From the NCBI GenBank assembly GCA_024404145.1, contig JAKSQK010000002.1, positions 1 through 64,000 of the forward strand: 64,000 nucleotides of DNA. Reading direction: 5' to 3'. Source of the DNA: Clostridia bacterium. GTDB taxonomy: Bacteria > Bacillota > Clostridia > Oscillospirales > Acutalibacteraceae. The notes under the pieces are model-generated. The model saw only the letters and a program-made list of their open reading frames with translations, had not been told where the DNA came from and searched no databases. Below, one piece after another: positions 1-8,062 of this stretch (the first letter of the stretch is position 1; each line of letters begins with the position of its first letter). The position numbers and the translations under genes were made by a program.

Positions 1-41
1 AAGGTTCGTTTCGCTCCCCGCTTTTTGCAGGGCGCCCGATT

Positions 42-70
42 ATAATACCACAACCGTCTACCGTTGTCAA
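42..70 (-). promoter_or_regulatory. Sigma-A-type promoter leading out of the window
   Basis: On the minus strand a -35 TTGACA (65-70) and a -10 TATTAT (42-47) are separated by 17 bases. Transcription would run leftwards past base 1, so the gene it drives is not visible. The rest of 72-199 is AT-rich and shows no convincing gene or terminator. Confidence 0.5.
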
Positions 71-199
71 CACTTTTTTTCATTTTTTTGAAAAAATTTT
101 TCCTATATTTTTTTGACTACCATATATAGTGGAATAACCGTTTTAAGCACCCTACTTTATATATGTTGTTTATATACTCTTTATACTTTCAGGTAATAT

Positions 200-868
200 T
201 TATGCACCGGGTTCTAACATCCTTTTCAGTTTTACAAGAGCAACCTTTTCGGCTCTTGAAACCTGAACCTGCGACATTGAAAGTTTTTTTGCCGTTTCGC
301 TTTGAGTTAAAGCGCCGAAATATCTGAATTTTATTATTTTTTGTTCCTTATCGTCGAGTTTGGAAATTGCCATATTGAGCGTTATTCTTTCGGTGAGCTC
401 TTCCTCTCCCGTTTTATCGGCAATATCAAACTCCCTTTCGCCGTCCTCATCGGTTACGGTAAGCGAAACGGTTGACCTACAAGCGCAAAATGCCTCGGTC
501 AATGCTTCAAGCGGCAAACTCATTTCCTCGGCAATTTCTTTAACGGTTACTTCCCTTAAAAGTTCTTTTTCGAGTTTTTCCTTAACCCTCGTAGCTTTAA
601 GGTACAGTTCTTTAATGCTCCTTGAAACCTTGACCTCTCCGCCGTCTCTGAAAAGACGCTTTATTTCTCCGAGTATTACGGGGACCGCATAGGTTGAAAA
701 CATAAGCCCTCGGGATTCATCAAAGCCCTTCGCCGCTTTAACAAGACCCAAACAGCCGCTGCTGAACAAATCTTCATAGTCTATACCCCTGCCCGTAAAT
801 CTCGAACAAAGACTCGAAACAAGCCGAAGGTTATCCTTTACGAGGTTATCTCTGTTTTTTGTTTGCAT
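200..868 (-). CDS. sigF: Forespore sigma factor SigF (SpoIIAC)
   Basis: RNA polymerase sigma factor of the sporulation type, 222 aa. Region 2 (about residues 12-80) has the core-binding and -10 recognition segment with DYEDLFSSG and FSTYAVP; region 4 (about 165-220) carries the helix-turn-helix ending in SQVQVSRAE. There is no region 1.1, as expected for sporulation sigmas. It is the third gene of the spoIIAA-spoIIAB-sigF operon, which separates it from the similar SigG. Its ATG lies inside the end of spoIIAB (23-base overlap), suggesting translational coupling. By family knowledge SigF directs the first forespore-specific transcription and is held inactive by SpoIIAB until SpoIIAA releases it. 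At 222 aa it is slightly shorter than Bacillus SigF. Confidence 0.95.
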   Translation of the reverse strand: MQTKNRDNLVKDNLRLVSSLCSRFTGRGIDYEDLFSSGCLGLVKAAKGFDESRGLMFSTYAVPVILGEIKRLFRDGGEVKVSRSIKELYLKATRVKEKLEKELLREVTVKEIAEEMSLPLEALTEAFCACRSTVSLTVTDEDGEREFDIADKTGEEELTERITLNMAISKLDDKEQKIIKFRYFGALTQSETAKKLSMSQVQVSRAEKVALVKLKRMLEPGA

Positions 869-1292
869 AGCGGACAGATATATGTTTTTTAAGCAAAACG
901 GTTGTACCTTTTCCGACTGCGGAGCGCACTTTTATACTATCCATAAAAGACTCCATAACCGCAAAACCGAGCCCCGCCCTTTCATCATCAGAAGTTGTAA
1001 AAAGCGGTTCCATCGCCTGTTCTATATTTTCTATTCCCACGCCTCTGTCCCTTATTTTAACCGACAATACATTATCTTTGATTTCACAGCTTATGTAGAT
1101 TTTGCCGATAGTGTCTTTATAGGCATGAACAATACAGTTTGTTACCGCCTCGGAAACGGCGGTTTTTATATCGCTGATTTCCTCTACGGTAGGGTCGAGC
1201 CCCAGCGCAAATGCCGACACAACACTTCTTACAAAACTTTCGTTGACCGATTTTGAAAGAACGGTCATACTGAAACTGTTTTTATTTTCCAT
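846..1292 (-). CDS. spoIIAB: Anti-sigma-F factor and serine kinase SpoIIAB
   Basis: GHKL-fold anti-sigma factor of 148 aa. The N-box helix with SEAVTN (about residues 45-52), the ATP-binding DRGVGI and the ERAGLGF lid segment are all visible. It binds and inhibits SigF and phosphorylates SpoIIAA on serine using ATP (family knowledge). It sits between spoIIAA (13 bases upstream) and sigF (23-base overlap), the canonical arrangement, so co-expression and stoichiometric control are expected. Length and motifs are normal for the family. Confidence 0.95.
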   Translation of the reverse strand: MENKNSFSMTVLSKSVNESFVRSVVSAFALGLDPTVEEISDIKTAVSEAVTNCIVHAYKDTIGKIYISCEIKDNVLSVKIRDRGVGIENIEQAMEPLFTTSDDERAGLGFAVMESFMDSIKVRSAVGKGTTVLLKKHISVRYANKKQR

Positions 1293-1305
1293 TTTCTTTT
1301 CTCCT

Positions 1306-1620
1306 TTACGAACACTTTTCTAATCTGACGAGCCGTTCAAGACCCGAAAGTTTCATGACCTTATAGATTTGCGGTTTGGCGCCCACAACATGCACCTCGC
1401 CGCACCTTTTGGCGATAGTTTTGTATCTTCCCATAACAAGCCCTATTCCCGAACTGTCCATAAATGTTACTCGCTCAAAATCGAGAATTAAAAGAGAGGG
1501 CATATTAAGTTCTATTGCGCTATCTATTTCTTTTCTGATATAGAATGCGGAATGATGGTCGATTTCGCCGATAAGAACGGCGGTTAAAACTTCGCCTCTT
1601 GCACTGATTTCCACTGCCAT
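1306..1620 (-). CDS. spoIIAA: Anti-anti-sigma factor SpoIIAA
   Basis: STAS-domain protein of 104 aa. The conserved FMDSSGIGL segment (about residues 53-61) contains the serine that SpoIIAB phosphorylates in the family. Unphosphorylated SpoIIAA binds SpoIIAB and frees SigF. It is the first gene of the operon, with a strong Shine-Dalgarno (AGGAGG) about 7 bases before the ATG. A terminator-like hairpin lies immediately upstream of that ribosome-binding site, so the promoter must be further upstream or read through it; no clear SigH promoter could be identified by eye. Confidence 0.95.
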   Translation of the reverse strand: MAVEISARGEVLTAVLIGEIDHHSAFYIRKEIDSAIELNMPSLLILDFERVTFMDSSGIGLVMGRYKTIAKRCGEVHVVGAKPQIYKVMKLSGLERLVRLEKCS

Positions 1621-1635
1621 TAGTTTTCCTCCTGA

Positions 1636-1678
1636 AAAAAATTAAGGACAAGCCCTTATATATAATAAGAGTTTGTCC
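1636..1678 (-). terminator. Hairpin with T-tract between folC and spoIIAA
   Basis: The minus strand has an imperfect inverted repeat (GGACAA...TTGTCC with inner CTTA/TAAG pairing) followed by TTAATTTTTTT. It fits a rho-independent terminator for folC but ends right at the spoIIAA ribosome-binding site, so it could also act as an attenuator of the spoIIA operon. Confidence 0.5.
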
Positions 1679-1716
1679 GTTAAAAAGTTGTCATATTAAG
1701 CTGTTGTTTAGAAAGG

Positions 1717-2922
1717 TTAAATGTAATATTTTCTTGCCTCACTTGCAAGATAGAGAGAACCCACGATAAATATAGGTAAATCGGTCGCTTTTGCTCTTTT
1801 TATGGCGGTAGAAAGATTGGCTTCTTTTTCGGTATTTTGACAATATTTCTCTGCTATTTTCGATAAATCGGAAGCGCTCATACATCTCGGGTTTTCGATT
1901 TCGGTTACGATACAGTTTTCGCAAAAAGGCAAGACAGTTTTCAAAAACTCCTCGCAGTTTTTATCCTGCATCATGGCGATAATCGCCGTTATCTTTTCCC
2001 CCGATGACGAAAGATACTTTGAAAGCGCCTTTGCGCCGTCGGGATTATGGGCGCCGTCGATAACCGTAACGGGATTTTTTGATACGACTTCAAGTCTTGC
2101 GGGAAAAACGGTTTTCGAAAGCGCCGTTTTAACGGTTTTGACATCTACTAAAAAACCCGAATTTTTAACCGTTTCGATGGCGGTTACGGCATTATAAATC
2201 TGATGTTCGCCCAAGAGCGAAAGAGAGTATTTTTGGTTATCATATAAGAACTCGTTTCCGAAAGAATCGCTTTTTACCGTTTCGGGCATTTTCGGAACAA
2301 CAAGTTTTTCGGTTTTGTTCCTTATAACGGAAAGCGCCGTTTTATCCTGATTTGGAACGGTTACAACCGAATTTGTTTTAATTATACCGCATTTTTCATT
2401 TGTTATTTGCTCTATCGTTTCGCCGAGAACGGCGGTATGGTCAAGCCCTATTTTTGTTATGACCGAAACAAGCGGATTTTTAATTATATTTGTGGCATCA
2501 AGCCTTCCGCCGAGTCCCGTTTCGACAACGGCAACATCGACTTTTTTATCACGAAAATAAAGAAAACAAACGGCGGTAATAAACTCAAACTCGTTAAGCT
2601 CTACATTCGTTTTAATAACCTTTTGCGAATATTTTACAAGGTCTTCTTCCGAAATAAACTCTCGGTTTATCTCAATTCTCTCTCTGAAATTAACAACGAA
2701 AGGTGAAATATAAAGCCCTGTTTTGAGTCCGCTTTCTTTTAAGATATCGGCAGTCATAACCGCAACCGAGCCCTTGCCGTTTGTTCCGGCGATATGAATG
2801 CTTTTGAATTTTTCCTGCGGATTTCCAAGCATTTCACAAACCTTTTCCATACGGCAAAGCGTTGCAGACAAGCGGAAATTTCCGAGAGAATGAATATATT
2901 TTAATGTTTCTTCGTAATTCAT
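1717..2922 (-). CDS. folC: Folylpolyglutamate synthase / dihydrofolate synthase
   Basis: Mur-ligase-superfamily enzyme of 401 aa that adds glutamate to folates (and in many bacteria to dihydropteroate). The P-loop AGTNGKGSV (about residues 46-54), the YISPF segment, ETGLGGRLDATN and the C-terminal ligase domain with DGAHNPDGA are visible. Length is normal. It is downstream of valS, an order common in Firmicutes, but is separated from it by a terminator and has its own promoter. The Shine-Dalgarno is of the GGTGA type, about 7 bases before the ATG. Cytoplasmic; one-carbon metabolism. Confidence 0.93.
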   Translation of the reverse strand: MNYEETLKYIHSLGNFRLSATLCRMEKVCEMLGNPQEKFKSIHIAGTNGKGSVAVMTADILKESGLKTGLYISPFVVNFRERIEINREFISEEDLVKYSQKVIKTNVELNEFEFITAVCFLYFRDKKVDVAVVETGLGGRLDATNIIKNPLVSVITKIGLDHTAVLGETIEQITNEKCGIIKTNSVVTVPNQDKTALSVIRNKTEKLVVPKMPETVKSDSFGNEFLYDNQKYSLSLLGEHQIYNAVTAIETVKNSGFLVDVKTVKTALSKTVFPARLEVVSKNPVTVIDGAHNPDGAKALSKYLSSSGEKITAIIAMMQDKNCEEFLKTVLPFCENCIVTEIENPRCMSASDLSKIAEKYCQNTEKEANLSTAIKRAKATDLPIFIVGSLYLASEARKYYI

Positions 2923-2939
2923 AAATCTTCACCGCCATT

Positions 2940-2968
2940 ATTCTACCACAAAAAGCAAAAACTGCCAA
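2940..2968 (-). promoter_or_regulatory. folC promoter overlapping the valS terminator
   Basis: On the minus strand TTGGCA (2963-2968) and TAGAAT (2940-2945) are 17 bases apart, about 20 bases before the folC start. The -35 box lies within the descending arm of the valS terminator hairpin. Confidence 0.5.
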
Positions 2969-2993
2969 ACAGATTTTCCGCTCGGCAGTTTTT
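2957..2993 (-). terminator. Rho-independent terminator of valS
   Basis: Inverted repeat AAAAACTGCC...GGCAGTTTTT directly after the valS stop, with a T-rich 3' side on the minus strand. Confidence 0.75.
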
Positions 2994-2999
2994 GGAAGT

Positions 3000-5630
3000 T
3001 TACATATTTTCGAGTTCTTTAATGGAATCCTCTATCATTTTGATTTTATCGAGGGCTTTTTTAAGTCCCTGCTTTTGCTGTTCTTTAACGGCCTCGGGGG
3101 CTTTTGCCATAAAGCCGACATTATTAAGCTTCTTCTCAAAGAATTCCTTATCTGCTATTGCCTTTTGCATATCCTTATTAAGGCGCTCGATTTCGGCATT
3201 TACATCAACAAGTTCTTTCATCGGCATATAAACGGAAGCGCAGTCGGTTACAACCCTTACGGCTCCCTCGCCCGAAAATCCGCTTCCTATTTGAACTTCG
3301 GAAGCATAAGCCAAACGGCAGATATAGGAAGCGCCCGACTTAAATGTATCCTCAAAATCGGTTTGGATATTAACCGTTGCTTTCTTTGAGGGGGGAACAT
3401 TCATTTCAGACCTGCGGTTTCTTACCGCTTTTATTACTTCCATAATCTTTTCAAATTCGGCTTCTTCGTTTATAAACGCAAAGTCTTCGCTGTATTTCGG
3501 GAATTCTGATACCATAAGCGCTTCGCCCTTATGCGGAATGGACTGCCATATTTCCTCTGTAATAAAGGGCATAAACGGATGAAGCAAAGCCAAAATACCG
3601 CTGAAAACATAAGTTAAAACGCTTCTTGCCGTATTCTTTGCCTTGTCGTCATCGCCGACTAAACGGGATTTGCAGATTTCGATATACCAGTCGCAGAAAA
3701 CATCCCATATAAAATCGTAAAGTTTTCCGACCGCCATTCCGAGCTCAAATCGGTCAAGATTCTCGGTTACCTCTTTGCAAAGGGTATTGTATTTCGAGAT
3801 AATCCACTTATCTTCAAGCGCAAAACTATCCTTATCAAGCGGAATAATCTCATCGCTTTCAAGATTCATCAAAATAAACCTTGCGGCATTCCAAAGTTTA
3901 TTGGCAAAATTTCGACTTGCCTCAACCCTTTCGGGAATATAGCGCATATCGTTTCCGGGGCTGTTGCCCGTTGCAAGAGAAAATCTTAAAGCATCAGCGC
4001 CGTATTCGGAGATAACTTCAAGCGGGTCAACACCGTTGCCTAACGATTTGGACATTTTTCTGCCCTGTGGGTCTCTTACAAGACCGTGGATTAAAACGGT
4101 ATCAAACGGCACTTCGCCCGTATGCTCAATTCCCGAAAACATCATTCTCATAACCCAGAAAGGAATAATATCATATCCCGTTACGAGGGTGTTTGTAGGA
4201 TAGTAATGTTTAAGGTCTTCGGTTTTTTCGGGCCAACCGAGAGTTGAAAACGGCCATAGCGCAGATGAAAACCAAGTATCAAGCGTATCGGGGTCTTGAT
4301 GAATGTTTTCGCTTTGGCATTTTGAACATTTATGTACTTCGGTTTTAGAAACGGTTATTTCTCCGCAGTCATCGCAGTACCACGCGGGAATACGGTGTCC
4401 CCACCAAAGCTGACGGGAAATACACCAGTCTCTGATGTTTTCGAGCCAGTGGAAATATACCTTTTCGAAACGGGCAGGAACAAACTTTGTTTCGCCATCT
4501 TTAACGGCCTTTATGGCAGGTTCTGCAAGTGGTTTCATCTTAACGAACCACTGCTTTGAAACACGGGGCTCAACCGTTGTTCCGCAACGGTAGCAGGTTC
4601 CGACATTATGCGCATAATCCTCTGTCTTTACAAGAGCGCCCTCGGCTTCGAGGTCCGCAACGATTGCCTTTCGGGCTTCGTATCTGTCCATTCCCGCATA
4701 CTTGGGATAATCGTCAACTATTTTTGCATCGGGGGTTAAAACATTTATAACTTCGAGGTTATGGCGAAGACCGACTTCAAAGTCGTTGGGGTCATGGGCA
4801 GGAGTGATTTTAACAACACCCGTTCCGAAATCAACCTCAACATAATCGTCGGCAACAACGGGAATTTCTCTGTGAACTATCGGGAGAATAAGAGTTTTTC
4901 CGACAATATCTTTATATCTTTCATCGTTTGGATTTACGGCAACGGCGGTATCGCCCAAAAGCGTTTCGGGTCTTGTTGTTGCAAGTTCCAAATATCCCGA
5001 GCCATCGGCAAAAGGATAGCGAAGATGCCAAAAATGACCGCTTTGCTCCTCATATTCTACCTCGGCATCCGAAATTGAAGTAAGGCAATGCGGACACCAG
5101 TTTATTATTCTCTCGCCTCTGTAAATAAGACCTTTTTCGTAGAGGTTTACAAAAACCTCGTTAACGGCTTTGTTACAGCCCTCATCAAGAGTAAATCTCT
5201 CTCGGTCCCAGTCGCAGGAAGAACCGAGTTTTTTAAGTTGCTCTATAATTCTTCCGCCGTATGTTTTTTTCCAGTCCCATGCTCTTTCCAAAAAACCTTC
5301 ACGGCCGATATCGTCTTTTGTTATGCCCTCTTTCCGCATTGCTTCAACAATTTTTGCTTCGGTTGCTATTGAAGCATGGTCGGTTCCGGGGACCCAAAGG
5401 GTATCAAAACCCTGCATTCTCTTAAATCTGATTAAAATATCTTGAAGAGTATTATCAAGCGCATGGCCCATATGAAGCTGACCTGTAATGTTCGGCGGCG
5501 GAATAACTATGGTATAAGTTTCCTTGCCCTCTTCTCTCTTGGCATGGAAATACTTTCCGTTAAGCCACATTTTATAAATTCGATCCTCAACTTCTTTTGG
5601 ATCATACTGTTTTGCAAGTTCCTTGCTCAT
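3000..5630 (-). CDS. valS: Valyl-tRNA synthetase
   Basis: Class I aminoacyl-tRNA synthetase of 876 aa, charging tRNA-Val. The HIGH signature appears as HMGH (residues 53-56) after PPPNITG, and the KMSKS signature is intact at about residue 523. The editing (CP1) domain, the anticodon-binding domain and a C-terminal coiled coil (last ~70 residues, rich in Lys/Glu) are all present, so length and architecture are complete. The start is supported by GGAGGG about 6 bases upstream of the ATG. Unlike many Firmicute valS genes there is no T-box leader: no GGGTGG-ACC box is found upstream. Confidence 0.97.
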   Translation of the reverse strand: MSKELAKQYDPKEVEDRIYKMWLNGKYFHAKREEGKETYTIVIPPPNITGQLHMGHALDNTLQDILIRFKRMQGFDTLWVPGTDHASIATEAKIVEAMRKEGITKDDIGREGFLERAWDWKKTYGGRIIEQLKKLGSSCDWDRERFTLDEGCNKAVNEVFVNLYEKGLIYRGERIINWCPHCLTSISDAEVEYEEQSGHFWHLRYPFADGSGYLELATTRPETLLGDTAVAVNPNDERYKDIVGKTLILPIVHREIPVVADDYVEVDFGTGVVKITPAHDPNDFEVGLRHNLEVINVLTPDAKIVDDYPKYAGMDRYEARKAIVADLEAEGALVKTEDYAHNVGTCYRCGTTVEPRVSKQWFVKMKPLAEPAIKAVKDGETKFVPARFEKVYFHWLENIRDWCISRQLWWGHRIPAWYCDDCGEITVSKTEVHKCSKCQSENIHQDPDTLDTWFSSALWPFSTLGWPEKTEDLKHYYPTNTLVTGYDIIPFWVMRMMFSGIEHTGEVPFDTVLIHGLVRDPQGRKMSKSLGNGVDPLEVISEYGADALRFSLATGNSPGNDMRYIPERVEASRNFANKLWNAARFILMNLESDEIIPLDKDSFALEDKWIISKYNTLCKEVTENLDRFELGMAVGKLYDFIWDVFCDWYIEICKSRLVGDDDKAKNTARSVLTYVFSGILALLHPFMPFITEEIWQSIPHKGEALMVSEFPKYSEDFAFINEEAEFEKIMEVIKAVRNRRSEMNVPPSKKATVNIQTDFEDTFKSGASYICRLAYASEVQIGSGFSGEGAVRVVTDCASVYMPMKELVDVNAEIERLNKDMQKAIADKEFFEKKLNNVGFMAKAPEAVKEQQKQGLKKALDKIKMIEDSIKELENM

Positions 5631-5803
5631 TAACAGTCCCTCCGAAATAAAAATAAGTATAATTAAGTATAATTTACTGAAATTTGTAAATAATTAAACT
5701 GTCAACCCGATTTTAGACAAAAGCGTTTGCGAATTCGGGCGGACAGCCGCCTGAGTTTGCAAAAAGCGAATTCAAGCGGTTTTTATTTTACATATTTTTA
5801 ATA
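5631..5803 (-). other. valS leader with nested inverted repeats
   Basis: The gap between parC and valS holds a GC-rich hairpin (GGCGG-ACAG-CCGCC, about 5738-5751) nested inside a second pairing between two copies of GAATTC flanks (about 5731-5737 with 5767-5773). It may end parC transcription, but no good T-tract follows it on the minus strand. A TTGACA (5700-5705) is present without a matching -10. Function is unresolved. Confidence 0.35.
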
Positions 5804-8047
5804 TTAAATGTCAAGTTTTGTTTGCTCTGCTTTGTTGCCGACTTTAAGACTTCCGGCAGCGGGTAGATTTTTTGTTCTGTATCTATGCTCATCTTCGAGC
5901 GTTCCGCTCTCATAGACCTGTACCGAATAGACTCGTTGGCCCTTCTTCTGCGTCATAACGGCAATGCCCGAGTTATCCTTGGTCGTTTTAAGAGGCACAG
6001 AGCCGGTATTAAGAAGAAGTTTTCGGTTGTTGGTTGATACCATAAGAATATCGCAGTCTTCTTTAAGAAATAAAACGGTATGGAGCGCAAATTTACCGCA
6101 ATATGCCGATATTAGTTTTTTTCGGTTGGTTTTGGTAGCATAAGACGAAAGCGGAACTTTTGCTATTCTTCCGTTATCAAAGATAAAGAGCATAAATCCG
6201 CTGTAATCCTTCGTTTCTACCATATAAACCGAAGATTCGCCGTCATCAAACCCGAGCTTTCCGGCAACAAACTCGCCGAGAAGACTCGCCTTACCGTCTG
6301 AAAACTCAGAAACTTTGCTCTTATAAACTTGCGTTGCGTTGGTAAAGAACAATAAATCTTTATCGTTTGAAGATTCGATAATCTGGGTTATTTCGTCGCC
6401 CTCTTTGAGTTTTTGCTCTCCGCTCATTCTGAGCGACTGCGGAGTGATTTTCTTAAAGTAGCCGTCCTTTGTAAAGAATAGCGTTACGGGGGAATCATCT
6501 ATCGGCTCAATAAAGTCGTCGTCTTCGATATTTTCAGCGCTGATAATCTTTGTTTTTCTCTCGGCGCCGTATTTCTTGATAACTTCGTTAAGTTCCGAAA
6601 TAATAATCCTCTTTATCTTTGTTCTTGAAGCCAAAATGCCCTCAAATTCTTCGATTTCCTTCTGCAAAGACTCTATATCTTCAAGTCTTTTGAGGATATA
6701 TTCACGGTTAAGATGGCGGAGTTTTATTTCGGCAACATACTCTGCTTGGATTTCATCAATTCCGAAACCTATCATAAGGTTTGGAACAACCTCTTTTTCT
6801 TCGGCGGTTTCTCTGACGATTTTAACCGCTTTATCAATGTCGAGAAGGATTTTCTGCATACCTTTCAGTAAATGAAGTTTATCCTTTGCTTTTGAAAGTT
6901 TGAAATAAACCCTGCGCTTAATACATTCTTCTCTGAAAGCAACCCATTCCGAAATAATCTCTTTAACGCCCATAACCCTCGGCGAACCGGCGATAAGAAT
7001 ATTGAAGTTGCAGGAAAAACTATCCTGCAATGTTGTCATCTTAAAGAGTTTTTTCATCAAAGTTTCAGGGTCGGTTCCTCTTTTAAGGTCTATGGTGATT
7101 TTAAGACCTTCAAGGTCGGTTTCGTCCCTTATATCGTTTATTTCGTTGACCTTTTTGAGTTTTACAAGTTCAATTACCCTTTCAATAATCTGCTCACTCG
7201 TTGTTGTCGGCGGAATTTCGGTAATATCAATGCAGTTATTCGGCTTATCATAGCTGTAAACCGCCCTTATCTTAAAACTTCCTCTGCCGCTTTCGTAGAT
7301 TTTTTCGATTTCCGAGCGGTTATACAAAAGTTCTCCGCCTATCGAAAAATCGGGAGCAAGAAGCGTATCGGCAACATTTACATCGTTATCCTTAATGTAT
7401 TCTATTGTAGTTTCGCAAACCTCTCGCAAATTAAAGGAACAAATGGAACTTGCCATACCTGCGGCAATACCCAAGTTTGTATTTACAAGAATAGTCGGGA
7501 AGGTAACGGGGAAAAGTATCGGTTCTTTCATTGTTGCATCGTAGTTATCGACAAAATCAACCGTATCCTTATCAATATCCGAAAAAAGTTCTGCCGATAT
7601 CGGGGCTAATTTTGCCTCAGTATATCGGGCGGCAGCGCATTGCATATCTCTCGAATATGCCTTGCCGAACGAACCTTTTGAGCGGACAAACGGGTGCAAA
7701 AGAGCGCCGTTGCCTTCGGACAAACGAACCATTGTATCATATATTGCGGCATCGCCGTGGGGGTTAAGTTGCATAGTTCTGCCGACGATGTTTGCCGATT
7801 TAATCGTATTTCCGTTTAACAAACCCATATTATACATTGTATAAAGCAGTTTGCGATGCGACGGCTTAAACCCGTCAATTTCCGGAATGGCGCGGGAAAC
7901 AATAACGCTCATCGCATAGGGCATAAAATTAGTTTTTAGGGTTTCGGTTATCTCCTGTTCTACAACCGTTCCCGCCCCTGCGATATAGGCGTTTGCCATA
8001 TTCTTTTTTTTCGGCTTTTCTTGCGTAATTTTCTTTCTTGGAGCCAT
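5804..8047 (-). CDS. parC: Type IIA topoisomerase subunit A, ParC-like
   Basis: DNA breakage-reunion subunit of 747 aa. The winged-helix domain carries the active-site tyrosine in AARYTEA (Tyr142) and the quinolone-region segment with GDAAIYD. A long coiled-coil/tower segment and a short C-terminal beta-pinwheel domain follow. The GyrA box (QRRGGKG) that gyrase needs for DNA wrapping is absent; a QKKGQR stretch lies in the C-terminal domain instead. With the shorter length, this favours a topoisomerase IV/decatenase role over gyrase (inference). It is 15 bases downstream of the subunit B gene, and the start has GGAGAGAG just upstream. Confidence 0.85.
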   Translation of the reverse strand: MAPRKKITQEKPKKKNMANAYIAGAGTVVEQEITETLKTNFMPYAMSVIVSRAIPEIDGFKPSHRKLLYTMYNMGLLNGNTIKSANIVGRTMQLNPHGDAAIYDTMVRLSEGNGALLHPFVRSKGSFGKAYSRDMQCAAARYTEAKLAPISAELFSDIDKDTVDFVDNYDATMKEPILFPVTFPTILVNTNLGIAAGMASSICSFNLREVCETTIEYIKDNDVNVADTLLAPDFSIGGELLYNRSEIEKIYESGRGSFKIRAVYSYDKPNNCIDITEIPPTTTSEQIIERVIELVKLKKVNEINDIRDETDLEGLKITIDLKRGTDPETLMKKLFKMTTLQDSFSCNFNILIAGSPRVMGVKEIISEWVAFREECIKRRVYFKLSKAKDKLHLLKGMQKILLDIDKAVKIVRETAEEKEVVPNLMIGFGIDEIQAEYVAEIKLRHLNREYILKRLEDIESLQKEIEEFEGILASRTKIKRIIISELNEVIKKYGAERKTKIISAENIEDDDFIEPIDDSPVTLFFTKDGYFKKITPQSLRMSGEQKLKEGDEITQIIESSNDKDLLFFTNATQVYKSKVSEFSDGKASLLGEFVAGKLGFDDGESSVYMVETKDYSGFMLFIFDNGRIAKVPLSSYATKTNRKKLISAYCGKFALHTVLFLKEDCDILMVSTNNRKLLLNTGSVPLKTTKDNSGIAVMTQKKGQRVYSVQVYESGTLEDEHRYRTKNLPAAGSLKVGNKAEQTKLDI

Positions 8048-8062
8048 TATCTCTCTCCTAAA

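Noticed and set aside
5631..5803. T-box in front of valS
   Set aside because: No GGGTGG-ACC antiterminator box or stem I elements are found; only unrelated inverted repeats.
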